NCBI GenBank assembly: GCA_017404385.1
Contig: JAFRCK010000025.1
Span: 1-41,794, forward strand
DNA length: 41,794 nt
DNA from: Bacilli bacterium
Lineage (GTDB): Bacteria > Bacillota_I > Bacilli_A > RF39 > UBA660
Direction: 5' to 3'
Made by a program: the position numbers and the translations under genes. Under the pieces are notes generated by a model. That model had not been told where the DNA came from, searched no databases, and worked only from the letters and a program-made list of their open reading frames with translations. This document shows positions 32,921-41,427 of this stretch, piece by piece (within the stretch, counting starts at the first letter, position 1; each line of letters begins with the position of its first letter).

Positions 32921-35026
32921 TTAATTCTTTTGCTTACATTTTTTGCATTTTTGATACCCTTGTGTTCTTGTATTTATTACAGCTTGCCATTCGTGCCCTT
33001 TTGAACATTTCCACCATACTTTTTTATTTGACCCTGCTTTAACTTCTATCGGTTTTAAATGTCCATTTTTTTCATAATTCCATTCTTTTGCGATTTCAGG
33101 ATGAGTAGTTACTAAATCGTTAAATCCTGACCAAACTTTACGTCCACTACAATAAGGGCAATAAGGTCTAAGCACAAAATCTCCAGCTTTAGATATCCAT
33201 GTATGACCTTGTGAACATTTTAAATATATCTTTTTTTCACTAGCATGAGATATTTGCTCTGGCCTGATTATTCCATTTTTTTCATAATCCCAATACTCTT
33301 CAATATTTGGACAATAGTTAGCAAGTGAATTCTTTTTTTCTGATAAATTCATTAGTTCTAATATTTTTACTCTATCTCTATCAACATCTACATCTGGTTT
33401 TATTTTTAAACCAAACTTTTTGTTTAAATAATTAAATATAAATAAAATCGCATTATTTAATTCTTCCATATTATATGATGTTATATATGTTTTTATAGAA
33501 GTACTATCATATTCATAACAGCCATATTCTCTTACTCTTAATAATTCTATCCCATTTTTATAACAAACTTTATCTTTTTCTATATCTCTATTATAATCTT
33601 TATGCCAAGCTTGACCATCATATTCAATTCCAAAATTATACTTTGGCAAGAATATATCTATTTCTTTTCTACCAATAATAGGATTATGATAACTATCTTC
33701 TACTTCACCTATATATTGCTTCATATAATAGAAAATTGCTCTTTCAGGGAATGATGTATGATTTTCAATATTACATTGTGGACAATCAGTGCCTCTTTTT
33801 CTTCCTAATACAGTAGTTTTATAACTATGACCTTTTGGACAAATAAACCAATATTTTTTAATATTACTCCCAGCCATTACCTCATCGGGCTTTTCTTTGT
33901 TTCTTTCATAATCCCATTCTTTTGCTATTTCAGGGTGTGTAGTTGCTAAATCATTTATTCCTTTAACAAGAATATTATGACTACAAATTCCACAACCTGA
34001 ACCTTTCATAACTCTACGAGAAGGACTTGATTTATATGAATGACCATTAGGACATTTCCACCAAGTATCTCTATCGCTACCAGCAGTTACATCTTTCATT
34101 GTAAATTTATTTTTATCAGTATCAAATTCGGTTATTACATCTTCTAAATGATTATTGATACAATATGTGTACAAATCATTATATCCTACTAATACTCTCT
34201 TATTGGAACAATATGGACAATTTTGCCCCATGTTTCTTTCTTTTGCAGACATTATCCACTCATGGCCATATTGACATTTCCAATGTACTTTTTTATGGCT
34301 GCCTGCTGTTATATCAGTTGGTTTTAAATTACCATTTTTCTTATAATCCCATTCCTTTGTCAAATTGGAATTAGTTGTTGCCAAGTCATTATAACCAACC
34401 AATACTTTTTTACCATCACAATACGGGCAGCCAACACCTTTTTTTCGATTAAATGCAAGCGACTGATATGAATGACCTTTATTACAAATCCACCAAATCA
34501 TTTTTTCAGCACCAGCAGTTATCTCTTTAGGCGAAATTGTATTTTTATTATAGTCCCATTCTGGTAATAATTCTGGATTAGTAGTTGCTAAATCATTATA
34601 TCCGATTAATACTCTTTGATTAGAGCAATATGGACAATTTAATCCACTATTTCTATCTCCTATGGACTTTTCCCATTCATGGCCATTTGAACACTTCCAC
34701 CATACTTTTTTATGCGAGCCAGGTAGCACATCTGAAGGTTTTAAATCTCCATTTTTTTCATAGCACCATTCTTTTGCCAATTGTGGGTTTACTGTCGCTA
34801 AATCATTATAACCTGCTAAGGCTTTAAGATTATTACAATAAGGACACCCATGGCCTTTACTTCTACTACTAACTACCGCTTTCCATTCATGACCATTTTT
34901 ACATTTCCACCAAATTTTTTTACTAGAAAACGGTTTCAAATTATCAAGGTCAACATCTTTGTTTTTTTCAAAATAATATTCTTTCATTAGTTCTTTATTA
35001 TCTTTTAATAAATTACTCAAGTTCAT
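32921..35026 (-). CDS. Eight-zinc-ribbon protein with embedded Vsr/DUF559-like nuclease
   Basis: 701 aa from ATG 35026; ATG 35035 is possible but lies at the predicted mRNA start. Six copies of a roughly 70-residue unit (EWDY.KN, WWKC.NGH.W, CPYC, GYNDLATT; the DUF4379 zinc-ribbon type) precede a nuclease-like domain at about residues 425-530. That domain has SFPERAI, then EIDIFLPKYNFGIEYDGQAWH, the Glu/Asp pattern of PD-(D/E)xK Vsr and DUF559 enzymes. Two more ribbons follow. The ribbons probably bind nucleic acid. The 155-aa gene lies just downstream. A direct repeat brackets the pair, and the gene stands next to a helicase, so a mobile or defence role is possible. Confidence 0.82.
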   Translation of the reverse strand: MNLSNLLKDNKELMKEYYFEKNKDVDLDNLKPFSSKKIWWKCKNGHEWKAVVSSRSKGHGCPYCNNLKALAGYNDLATVNPQLAKEWCYEKNGDLKPSDVLPGSHKKVWWKCSNGHEWEKSIGDRNSGLNCPYCSNQRVLIGYNDLATTNPELLPEWDYNKNTISPKEITAGAEKMIWWICNKGHSYQSLAFNRKKGVGCPYCDGKKVLVGYNDLATTNSNLTKEWDYKKNGNLKPTDITAGSHKKVHWKCQYGHEWIMSAKERNMGQNCPYCSNKRVLVGYNDLYTYCINNHLEDVITEFDTDKNKFTMKDVTAGSDRDTWWKCPNGHSYKSSPSRRVMKGSGCGICSHNILVKGINDLATTHPEIAKEWDYERNKEKPDEVMAGSNIKKYWFICPKGHSYKTTVLGRKRGTDCPQCNIENHTSFPERAIFYYMKQYIGEVEDSYHNPIIGRKEIDIFLPKYNFGIEYDGQAWHKDYNRDIEKDKVCYKNGIELLRVREYGCYEYDSTSIKTYITSYNMEELNNAILFIFNYLNKKFGLKIKPDVDVDRDRVKILELMNLSEKKNSLANYCPNIEEYWDYEKNGIIRPEQISHASEKKIYLKCSQGHTWISKAGDFVLRPYCPYCSGRKVWSGFNDLVTTHPEIAKEWNYEKNGHLKPIEVKAGSNKKVWWKCSKGHEWQAVINTRTQGYQKCKKCKQKN

Positions 35027-35039
35027 CACTTCCATTATT

Positions 35040-35048
35040 ATTATAACA
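35040..35048 (-). promoter_or_regulatory. Extended -10 box of the zinc-ribbon nuclease gene
   Basis: TGTTATAAT ending 13 nt before ATG 35026 and only 4 nt before ATG 35035. The mRNA should start near 35033, right at GGAAGTG, so the later ATG is the better start. Confidence 0.6.
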
Positions 35049-35094
35049 TATTAAAGATTTTTCTCGTGATGATTACTACTAAAAAACTACCGTG

Positions 35095-35119
35095 AAAAGG
35101 TATCTAAAAGGTATCTAAA
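35095..35119. repeat. 15-bp direct repeat, copy 2 (doubled)
   Basis: AAAAGGTATCTAAAA at 35095-35109 matches 32385-32399 exactly. A second unit, AAAAGGTATCTAAA (35106-35119), follows directly with an 11-bp step. Confidence 0.7.
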
Positions 35120-35199
35120 GTGAAATTTTAGTAATTTTTCGCAATTTTTTAGCAAAGAAAAAACTCACGTTTTCCCTTATTTTATGCGGGTTTGCGAGT

Positions 35200-35352
35200 T
35201 TATTTACCATGGCACTGCTTATATTTCTTGCCCGATCCACATGCGGGCCAAATTAGTATATTATCCATACTTATAATATTATGAGTATTTCCTTTATTTT
35301 CAAGGGTTTGTGGACAGGTAACATTTTGTATTTTAAGTACTATTTTTGTCAT
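35200..35352 (-). CDS. 50-aa SEC-C-tail frame, probably a gene remnant
   Basis: From ATG 35352 the frame ends in WPACGSGKKYKQCHGK, a full SEC-C zinc motif (the last Cys-Cys reads Cys-His). A TAA stands in frame just before the ATG and there is no ribosome site, so this is more likely the end of a decayed SEC-C protein gene than a live one. SEC-C tails bind zinc and often join to nuclease, helicase or SecA-type proteins. The C-terminal motif is far better kept than in the remnant at 32231. Confidence 0.45.
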   Translation of the reverse strand: MTKIVLKIQNVTCPQTLENKGNTHNIISMDNILIWPACGSGKKYKQCHGK

Positions 35353-35377
35353 TTTTTATATAAAATATTCATCTAAT

Positions 35378-35394
35378 GTGCACAAAATGTGCAC
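35378..35394. repeat. Two GTGCAC palindromes, one helical turn apart
   Basis: GTGCAC at 35378-35383 and 35389-35394, embedded in two direct copies of ATGTGCACAAA with an 11-bp step. It lies between the helicase stop and the SEC-C tail. It could be a dimer-binding operator or a recombination core. Confidence 0.45.
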
Positions 35395-35468
35395 AAATTT
35401 CTAGCATATCCTATATTTTCTTTGTCAACTAAATTATATAACATATAGTTTAATTAATCAATTTATCA

Positions 35469-38400
35469 TTATAGTTTCATTAATCCAAATATTACCTTAT
35501 AGTCTTCCTCTTTCAGTTTATCTTTTAATACTGTAGTTCTACCAAAATCTGCTTCGTTTACATTTATTATTCTTGCTTCTTTTAATGCACTAAACACTGA
35601 ATAGAATTTACTTTTATCTTCAGCACTTAAGAATCCAAACCTTGGATTATTATACATTTTAAAATTATCTATCATTTTTGTATGTTCACCAGATAATAAT
35701 GAAAATAGCATTTTTGGACCTAAAGATAATTTTAAATCTTTATATTTATCTATTACTTCTAGGATTACATTAACCAATTCTATTAATCTATGGCCACATA
35801 TAAATACATTATGAATATCTATATCTTCATCACAAAATCTAATACTTAATTCTTCTTTATCTTGCGTATAATTATGAGGCATCATAATAGTATTACATCC
35901 TGTACCATCTGCTTTATAATTTGTACATCCTAATACTCTTTGCTCAGAATTGTCTTTATTCTTACGTTTTTTTACCACTAGATATCCATCTTCACAATTA
36001 GGACATTTTGAAATTGACATCTTACCACCTAATAAGTCGTTTGTTACAAAGCCACATATTTCTGGATCATTAGAACATACCCATAGCTTTTTAGCTGCAG
36101 TAAAATGCTTATTTTCTCTTCTTTGTAAGGGATAATCACAGCATGGACATTTAATCATATTATTCAAATTTTCTACTGGATCTAATTCTTCTCCATCTAA
36201 AATAACATTTTTAAACTTATCCTTTATTTCTAGGATAAATTTAGATGGTCTATGTATTGGAGTTATTATAAATACTCTATTTTTTGTTCTTGTCAAAGCA
36301 ACGTAGAATAGTCTTCTCTCCTCAGCATATTCAATATCCTCGGTATCTTTTATTACTAATTTCATGACAGGATCATCAACAATTTTTGATGGGAATCCTA
36401 ATATAGCATCTTTTCCATTAATAATAATTACATTGTCATACCCCAATCCCTTAGATGAATGTGCAGTTAAATATGTTATTTTCAGATCTGGATATTTTAC
36501 TGATTTAATGATTCCGTTATTAAATGAAAAGTATTTTGATTGATTACCCAATTGGAATCCTTCGAATCCATATCTTCCTACCAAAAGTACACTTCCATCT
36601 TTTCCATTTGTCTTAACAATCATATCTAAAGATTTTTCAATAGCTTGACACATTCTATCAATAGGTTTATCTGTATCTTCCTTATCATATGTATCTTTAT
36701 ATGACATTAATAACACTGGATCACTAATTGATTTATTGGATTTTAATTCCTTCTTAATTTGTTCATTGTTTGCCATTACAAATCCACCGGCAATATCTAT
36801 TAATTCTTGTGAGTTTCTATATGTTTTCGTTATCTTCAAAACATTTGCATATCCCATCATTTCTTCAAATTTAGTAAATAACTCTACTTTAGCTCCACTA
36901 AATCTAAATATTGATTGCCAATCATCACCAACTGCAATAATTTTTGCATTTGAACATTTAGACAATCTTTCACATAAATCAAACCTTTGTAGTGAAATAT
37001 CTTGATATTCATCCACAAAAATATAATCATAAGGAAGTTTTTCTCCACTTTCTATTTTATTTTCAAGTATATTTGAAGCATTGTTAATCATATCTTCAAA
37101 ATCAATACTATTTGTATTCTTTAATTCAGTCATATATGCTAAATAACACTGATAACAAATATTTATAAATAACTTTGTTCTTTCATCTTTTAATGATACT
37201 TTCCATTCATCAAATTTAGACGGTGTAAAATTGTTAGTTTTAAATCTAGAAATAAATACACATACTAACTGAATAAATTTATTAAAATATTTGTCTTCAA
37301 TATTTTGAATAATTGCTTTATATACTTCTTTACTATTTTTAAATTCAAATGAAATACCGGCTTTTTGAAGTTCTTCTTTTAAATGTGTTATTGTGTCTCT
37401 TCCATCTTTATATTTGGAAAAAGTATATATTAATTTTGTTCCATGCTGTTTATGAAGCAATATTTTATCGTTAACGTGTTTTTTATACGTTTCAAGTTCT
37501 TCTTCACTAAATCTAGGATTCTTACCATCTTCAGAAATACCAAAGTGCTCTAAGTATATTTCTTTATCAAATTGTTTAATTAAAAAATCAGGACAATATG
37601 GTTTAATAGTATCTTTGAATCCATATTTGTAAATTGGCTCATAATCATAATCAATTCCATTAATAAATAAAAAATTTGCTATCCTACACTCTTCTGCGCT
37701 TCTAACTTTTTCATCTTTTATTGTTCTTCTATTCGTTTCTTGTTTCTTTTTAAAATCTTCTATTGTTTTAGCTATATCCGATCTCATTGTTGAGCAATCA
37801 TTCTTGTTTAATTCATTAATTAATAAGGCGAGATTATCTTCTCCTTGCGGAGCTTGCAAATAACTTGCGAAAAATAATAGTATTTTTTTGACAAATTCTT
37901 CATCATTAGCATTTTCAAGTAAAAACTTCTTTATTGAAGTAAACATAACATCTCCTGTGGCAATATTATGTTTTTCATCTTCAGAGCCTTTAATTATTGT
38001 ATTAGCTATTGAATGAAATGTAGAAATAACTACAGGTAACCCTAATTTTTTACATCTATCTTGTAACTCCTTTGTTGCTTTTCTAGTAAAAGATATAATA
38101 AGTATCTTATTAGGATCTATATGCTTTTTGTCTATTAAGTATTTAACTTTTGCCTCGATAGTTGTAGTCTTTCCTGCTCCTGCCCCTGCAATAACTAAAG
38201 TATAATCTTCATCAGATAAAACTACTTTTCTTTGCTCTTCATCTAATTTAATATTTGGATCATCTTTTAATAAAATTTCATCTAAGTATTGTTTGTCAGA
38301 CTGCATATGTCTTAAAACAAATGTATTATTATGATTTTCGATTAATACTTTTGTGTTGGTATAAAAATCTATTAAATCTTTTAATTTTGGATAATCTGTT

Positions 38401-38609
38401 CTATTATTTTTACACCAAGACTGCAAAACAGCCTCATTATCCATCATTAATAATTTTTCATATATTTCTTTATTGGCATCATAAAAATGAATATAATCTT
38501 TTCTTGAAATATAATCATCGCTTGATAATAATAACCCAATATTATTCTTATATTCTTCTAATACCTTATACTCAATTGATTCATTTGTATTCTTATTAAA
38601 AAATAACAT
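35469..38609 (-). CDS. UvrD/REP-type helicase with inserted nuclease-like domain and zinc ribbons
   Basis: 1046 aa from ATG 38609 (AGGTG site); a GTG at 38618 is the alternative. Helicase motifs appear in order: Walker A GAGAGKTT (about 142-149), DEYQDIS, GDDWQSIFRFSG, TYRNSQEL, TAHSSKGLGYDNV, and EERRLFYVALTRTK. Between motif Ia and motif II lies an insert with EECRIANFLFINGIDYDYEP and PDFLIKQFDKEIYLEHFG, a PD-(D/E)xK-like pattern seen in helicase IV-like proteins. The C-terminal third has two Cys4 clusters (CPCC...CSN...C and CPNC...CTN...C) of the topoisomerase zinc-ribbon type. It would be a 3'-5' DNA motor for repair or defence. A single-gene unit with its own promoter. Confidence 0.9.
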   Translation of the reverse strand: MLFFNKNTNESIEYKVLEEYKNNIGLLLSSDDYISRKDYIHFYDANKEIYEKLLMMDNEAVLQSWCKNNRTDYPKLKDLIDFYTNTKVLIENHNNTFVLRHMQSDKQYLDEILLKDDPNIKLDEEQRKVVLSDEDYTLVIAGAGAGKTTTIEAKVKYLIDKKHIDPNKILIISFTRKATKELQDRCKKLGLPVVISTFHSIANTIIKGSEDEKHNIATGDVMFTSIKKFLLENANDEEFVKKILLFFASYLQAPQGEDNLALLINELNKNDCSTMRSDIAKTIEDFKKKQETNRRTIKDEKVRSAEECRIANFLFINGIDYDYEPIYKYGFKDTIKPYCPDFLIKQFDKEIYLEHFGISEDGKNPRFSEEELETYKKHVNDKILLHKQHGTKLIYTFSKYKDGRDTITHLKEELQKAGISFEFKNSKEVYKAIIQNIEDKYFNKFIQLVCVFISRFKTNNFTPSKFDEWKVSLKDERTKLFINICYQCYLAYMTELKNTNSIDFEDMINNASNILENKIESGEKLPYDYIFVDEYQDISLQRFDLCERLSKCSNAKIIAVGDDWQSIFRFSGAKVELFTKFEEMMGYANVLKITKTYRNSQELIDIAGGFVMANNEQIKKELKSNKSISDPVLLMSYKDTYDKEDTDKPIDRMCQAIEKSLDMIVKTNGKDGSVLLVGRYGFEGFQLGNQSKYFSFNNGIIKSVKYPDLKITYLTAHSSKGLGYDNVIIINGKDAILGFPSKIVDDPVMKLVIKDTEDIEYAEERRLFYVALTRTKNRVFIITPIHRPSKFILEIKDKFKNVILDGEELDPVENLNNMIKCPCCDYPLQRRENKHFTAAKKLWVCSNDPEICGFVTNDLLGGKMSISKCPNCEDGYLVVKKRKNKDNSEQRVLGCTNYKADGTGCNTIMMPHNYTQDKEELSIRFCDEDIDIHNVFICGHRLIELVNVILEVIDKYKDLKLSLGPKMLFSLLSGEHTKMIDNFKMYNNPRFGFLSAEDKSKFYSVFSALKEARIINVNEADFGRTTVLKDKLKEEDYKVIFGLMKL

Positions 38610-38627
38610 AACCAACACCTATACTTA

Positions 38628-38636
38628 ATTATAACA
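38628..38636 (-). promoter_or_regulatory. Extended -10 box of the helicase gene
   Basis: TGTTATAAT, 18 nt before ATG 38609. Confidence 0.6.
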
Positions 38637-38641
38637 TAAAA

Positions 38642-38664
38642 AAGCAGATTTTTTATATCTGCTT
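38642..38664 (-). terminator. Terminator of the XRE gene
   Basis: 8-bp stem (38642-38649 with 38657-38664), 7-nt loop, six T in the minus direction, directly before the helicase promoter. Confidence 0.8.
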
Positions 38665-38680
38665 GAAAACTCGTAATATC

Positions 38681-39160
38681 TTAATCTTCCGATACTTTTT
38701 TACCTAACTTCTTATAAAAATCATAAGCATCTGAACATTCTTCTTTTGAAAGTTTTGTTTCTTTCATCATATAATCAACTGCTTCTTCTTTTGATTCAAA
38801 TTTATTTAATAATACTATAGCCTCAGATATTCTATTTAAAGCATTATCAAATTCTTTAAAAGATATGCTTTTATCAGATGATTCATATAAACTATTTTTT
38901 AAAAGTATTAACAAATTTTTATCTGCGATACTTTTATAATCGCTATTATTTATTTTTTGTCCTGCAAATAATTCATTTATTGAAATATTTAAAATATTAC
39001 ATAAAGGCTCATATTGTGAAGAATCTGGTAAGCATATTCCGTTTTCCCATTTAGAAACAGATTTATCGGTTGTTCCTAATTGCTCTGCTAATTGAACTTG
39101 GGTTAGTCCTTTTTCCTTACGACATTCAGCAATAAATTTTCCAATTTTATCTTGATCCAT
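38681..39160 (-). CDS. XRE-family transcriptional regulator
   Basis: 159 aa. The helix-turn-helix fills residues 5-62 (IAECRKEKGLTQVQLAEQLGTTDKSVSKWENG, HTH_3 class). The C-terminal part is helical and acidic and probably a dimer or sensor part; I do not recognise it. ATG 39160 has GGAG upstream. It lies at the edge of the accessory island, between the helicase and the ART-like gene, and may control either or itself. Its last codons are echoed at 39231-39252. Confidence 0.9.
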   Translation of the reverse strand: MDQDKIGKFIAECRKEKGLTQVQLAEQLGTTDKSVSKWENGICLPDSSQYEPLCNILNISINELFAGQKINNSDYKSIADKNLLILLKNSLYESSDKSISFKEFDNALNRISEAIVLLNKFESKEEAVDYMMKETKLSKEECSDAYDFYKKLGKKVSED

Positions 39161-39230
39161 AATATTGCTCCTTTCGTAAATATTTTATCTTATTTTTTTA
39201 TTCACTAACACCCATCAAAAGTAGAGTTTT

Positions 39231-39280
39231 TCATAATATCTTAATCTTCCGAGCAATTTTTTTAGATTTGTAAAATATAT
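39231..39280 (-). pseudogene. Duplicated 3' end of an xre gene
   Basis: 39231-39252 matches 38671-38692 in 21 of 22 bases with an offset of exactly 560 nt, and weaker likeness to the end of the xre gene continues to about 39275. Only the last codons and the stop region are kept, and the frame is broken. The 560-nt unit that holds the live xre gene is thus bounded by a direct repeat. Confidence 0.55.
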
Positions 39281-39326
39281 ACTGTTATTACTCTTACTAA
39301 TTTTTCATAGTTTGCACATAAAAAAA

Positions 39327-40355
39327 CTATATTCTTCTTTTAATTAAAACACTTGGTAACCTTTGTGACTTATATAAGATTTTATTTCTCATTGCAATCA
39401 TCTTTTGTTCTTCTTCAGGAGTTGATGTTATTTCTGCTATATTATGTTTCTTTAAATATAATTCATCAAATACATATAACATATATGGGTTATTTTCTTC
39501 TTTAACATGTTTTAATATCAATTCTTTTAGTCTATTTAATTCTTGAATTTGTTGACGTTGATTTAGTTTATAATATTCTTCATTTAACATATCAGCACAT
39601 ACTAAATCGATTTGTAATGATTCTAATACAGAAACTACTGATTCTTTTGGTATGTGTTCAAATATACTATGCTCTTTAGATGCTGCAGCAAAATTAAATC
39701 CCATAAATCTTTTATTTGTTGGTCTCATAACAAATTTTTCAAATGCTGCAGGAATATGATCTTTATATGCTGGATTTTCTTCAATAAATTTAATAAATGA
39801 ATTAAATGTATCGTCATCTATTTTATTGCTTAAGAATTCGATATTCTCAATAGTTTTTCTATTTGATAAGTCAATTACATAAGTATCTTCATCAAATACA
39901 CCATTTGTATATACATCTAAAACAGCTACATTATGTACTTTTTGTCTATCATAATATCTCCACACACAATCAAATTCACTCGTAGAGGAAATCCAATTGG
40001 TATATGTTCTAGAACCATTTACTAAATGGTTAGGTAAAGATGATAAATCTTTTAATAATTCACAATATGCAAATGGATCTTTTTCTTCAACAAATTTATG
40101 AATTCTATCTCTTACAGGTTTATGGTCTTTTCTAAATATTTTACTTAATTTATATTTATGATCTAATAAGTATTTATTCATATAACTTTTTATATATTCA
40201 TCTCTATCTTTAATAGATAATTTTTCCATTGTTTCTCTATCAGTGTTATATAAATATCTTTTAGTAGCATTATAAATTAATTCTTTAGAAGCTAATCCAT
40301 TTTTAATCGGATCTATTGTCATATCTAAATCATTCATTGCCCTAAAAAGAAGCAT
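39327..40355 (-). CDS. Unknown protein, possible ADP-ribosyltransferase-like fold
   Basis: 342 aa. The start MLLFRAM places an Arg at residue 5 after a short hydrophobic strand; YTNWISST (about 118-124) and a strand VAVLDVYTNGVF follow. An Arg strand, a Ser-Thr-Ser region and a later acidic residue is the outline of ADP-ribosyltransferase folds (the R-S-E class), but the match is by eye and the Glu is uncertain. No signal peptide or membrane segment. ATG 40355 has a GGGGG site. The neighbour upstream also opens with an Arg-bearing strand, which may be chance or a pair. Confidence 0.4.
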   Translation of the reverse strand: MLLFRAMNDLDMTIDPIKNGLASKELIYNATKRYLYNTDRETMEKLSIKDRDEYIKSYMNKYLLDHKYKLSKIFRKDHKPVRDRIHKFVEEKDPFAYCELLKDLSSLPNHLVNGSRTYTNWISSTSEFDCVWRYYDRQKVHNVAVLDVYTNGVFDEDTYVIDLSNRKTIENIEFLSNKIDDDTFNSFIKFIEENPAYKDHIPAAFEKFVMRPTNKRFMGFNFAAASKEHSIFEHIPKESVVSVLESLQIDLVCADMLNEEYYKLNQRQQIQELNRLKELILKHVKEENNPYMLYVFDELYLKKHNIAEITSTPEEEQKMIAMRNKILYKSQRLPSVLIKRRI

Positions 40356-40382
40356 AATAAATCCCCCTTTTGCCGATTTGTT

Positions 40383-40391
40383 ATTATAACA
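40383..40391 (-). promoter_or_regulatory. Extended -10 box of the 342-aa gene
   Basis: TGTTATAAT, 27 nt before ATG 40355. Confidence 0.6.
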
Positions 40392-40408
40392 TATATTGAA
40401 TGACTTTC

Positions 40409-41359
40409 CTATTTTTTCAATATTTTTCCAACTTCTTCTTTATGTTTTGGAAGTAATCCTTCTTCTTCAGGATTATCTGAATAATAAATAGTTTCAACTA
40501 AATGGTCTCTTACTCTGTCTAAATCAGACTTTTCCCAATGCATTGCTTTGGTATCGTCATCATCTATAACACAATAATGTTCTATTTCTGGATGCATTTC
40601 TAAGTATTTTAGAATTTCTAAATCTTTCCACATTGATATATAAGAGTTTTCTCCAGTTTTGATTGTAACATTAGGAGTTCTTCCTATACATTCTATACCA
40701 TATTTTTTAAAGAATCGAAATATATCATTTACCCAAGATCCTTCTCCGACCTCTAATGTTTCTTCATCAATTGCATCTTTTGCGGATGCTTCAATTACAA
40801 CCTTACAATTATATTCTTTACAAATATCTGCAAGTATTTTGATTCTTCTTTCAATATCTTCCATTGATTTATAATGAACTGTATCTAACACTCCATCAAA
40901 ATCTAGAAATATTACATTTGTCTTTAGTCTCTCTTTTTTATAAATTGTTTCTAAATTATCTTTATAATCTTCATATAGATAATCTTCAAAGTCAATATAA
41001 TCTATTACTTTATCTATCCTTTGAAGATAACTAGAATCTATTTGGCTACTTGGAATTGCATATTCTCCTACTTGTTCTTCTTTTTTCATAAAGACTCTAT
41101 CTAAATATCTTCCACTTCCTACATATTCAGCAAGTATTTCATCTGGAATATCATATGTACAAATATAATGATCTTTCGTAACATTCAGATAGAAAATACT
41201 TCCATAATCTTTATAAAAATGAAGATACTTTATATTCGGTTTATATTCATGATTATTTAATTTAGAATCATTTGTACATGTTCTACCAATATCACTAAAA
41301 GGAATACCATTTATAATTTTGTCTAATTCTTCTTTTTTACAAATTCGATATACAACCAT
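40409..41359 (-). CDS. ART-like N-terminal domain fused to HAD phosphatase domain
   Basis: 316 aa. Residues 1-110 (MVVYRICKKEELDKI start, Arg5, KYLHFYK, CTYDIP, EYAIPSSQ with Glu99) resemble a family of small proteins that I believe has an ADP-ribosyltransferase-like fold. Residues 147-270 form a HAD domain: DFDGVLDT (Asp153 and Asp155, the nucleophile and acid-base pair), and CVIDDDD (263-269) as motif IV, of the HAD type found in RNA-repair and polymorphic conflict proteins. The HAD part could act on a phosphorylated or ADP-ribosylated target or on RNA ends. ATG 41359 has a GGAG site and TATAAT at 41386-41391. The function is inference. Confidence 0.6.
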   Translation of the reverse strand: MVVYRICKKEELDKIINGIPFSDIGRTCTNDSKLNNHEYKPNIKYLHFYKDYGSIFYLNVTKDHYICTYDIPDEILAEYVGSGRYLDRVFMKKEEQVGEYAIPSSQIDSSYLQRIDKVIDYIDFEDYLYEDYKDNLETIYKKERLKTNVIFLDFDGVLDTVHYKSMEDIERRIKILADICKEYNCKVVIEASAKDAIDEETLEVGEGSWVNDIFRFFKKYGIECIGRTPNVTIKTGENSYISMWKDLEILKYLEMHPEIEHYCVIDDDDTKAMHWEKSDLDRVRDHLVETIYYSDNPEEEGLLPKHKEEVGKILKK

Positions 41360-41385
41360 ATATAATACTCCTTTTCTTGCTTAAT

Positions 41386-41391
41386 ATTATA
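41386..41391 (-). promoter_or_regulatory. -10 box of the ART-HAD gene
   Basis: TATAAT 26 nt before ATG 41359, directly after the terminator of the gene upstream. Confidence 0.6.
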
Positions 41392-41399
41392 CACTAAAA

Positions 41400-41419
41400 A
41401 AGAAGATTTTCATCCTCTT
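41400..41419 (-). terminator. Terminator of the small membrane-protein gene at the right edge
   Basis: 8-bp stem with one G-U pair (41400-41407 with 41412-41419), GAAA loop on the minus strand, then six T. Confidence 0.75.
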
Positions 41420-41427
41420 AATGTTTG

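Larger units (their letters stand above)
35036..35468. other. Gap between helicase and zinc-ribbon gene
   Basis: 433 nt that hold the promoter of the zinc-ribbon gene, the second copy of the direct repeat, a 50-codon SEC-C tail frame and a pair of GTGCAC palindromes. No full-length gene fits. Confidence 0.75.
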
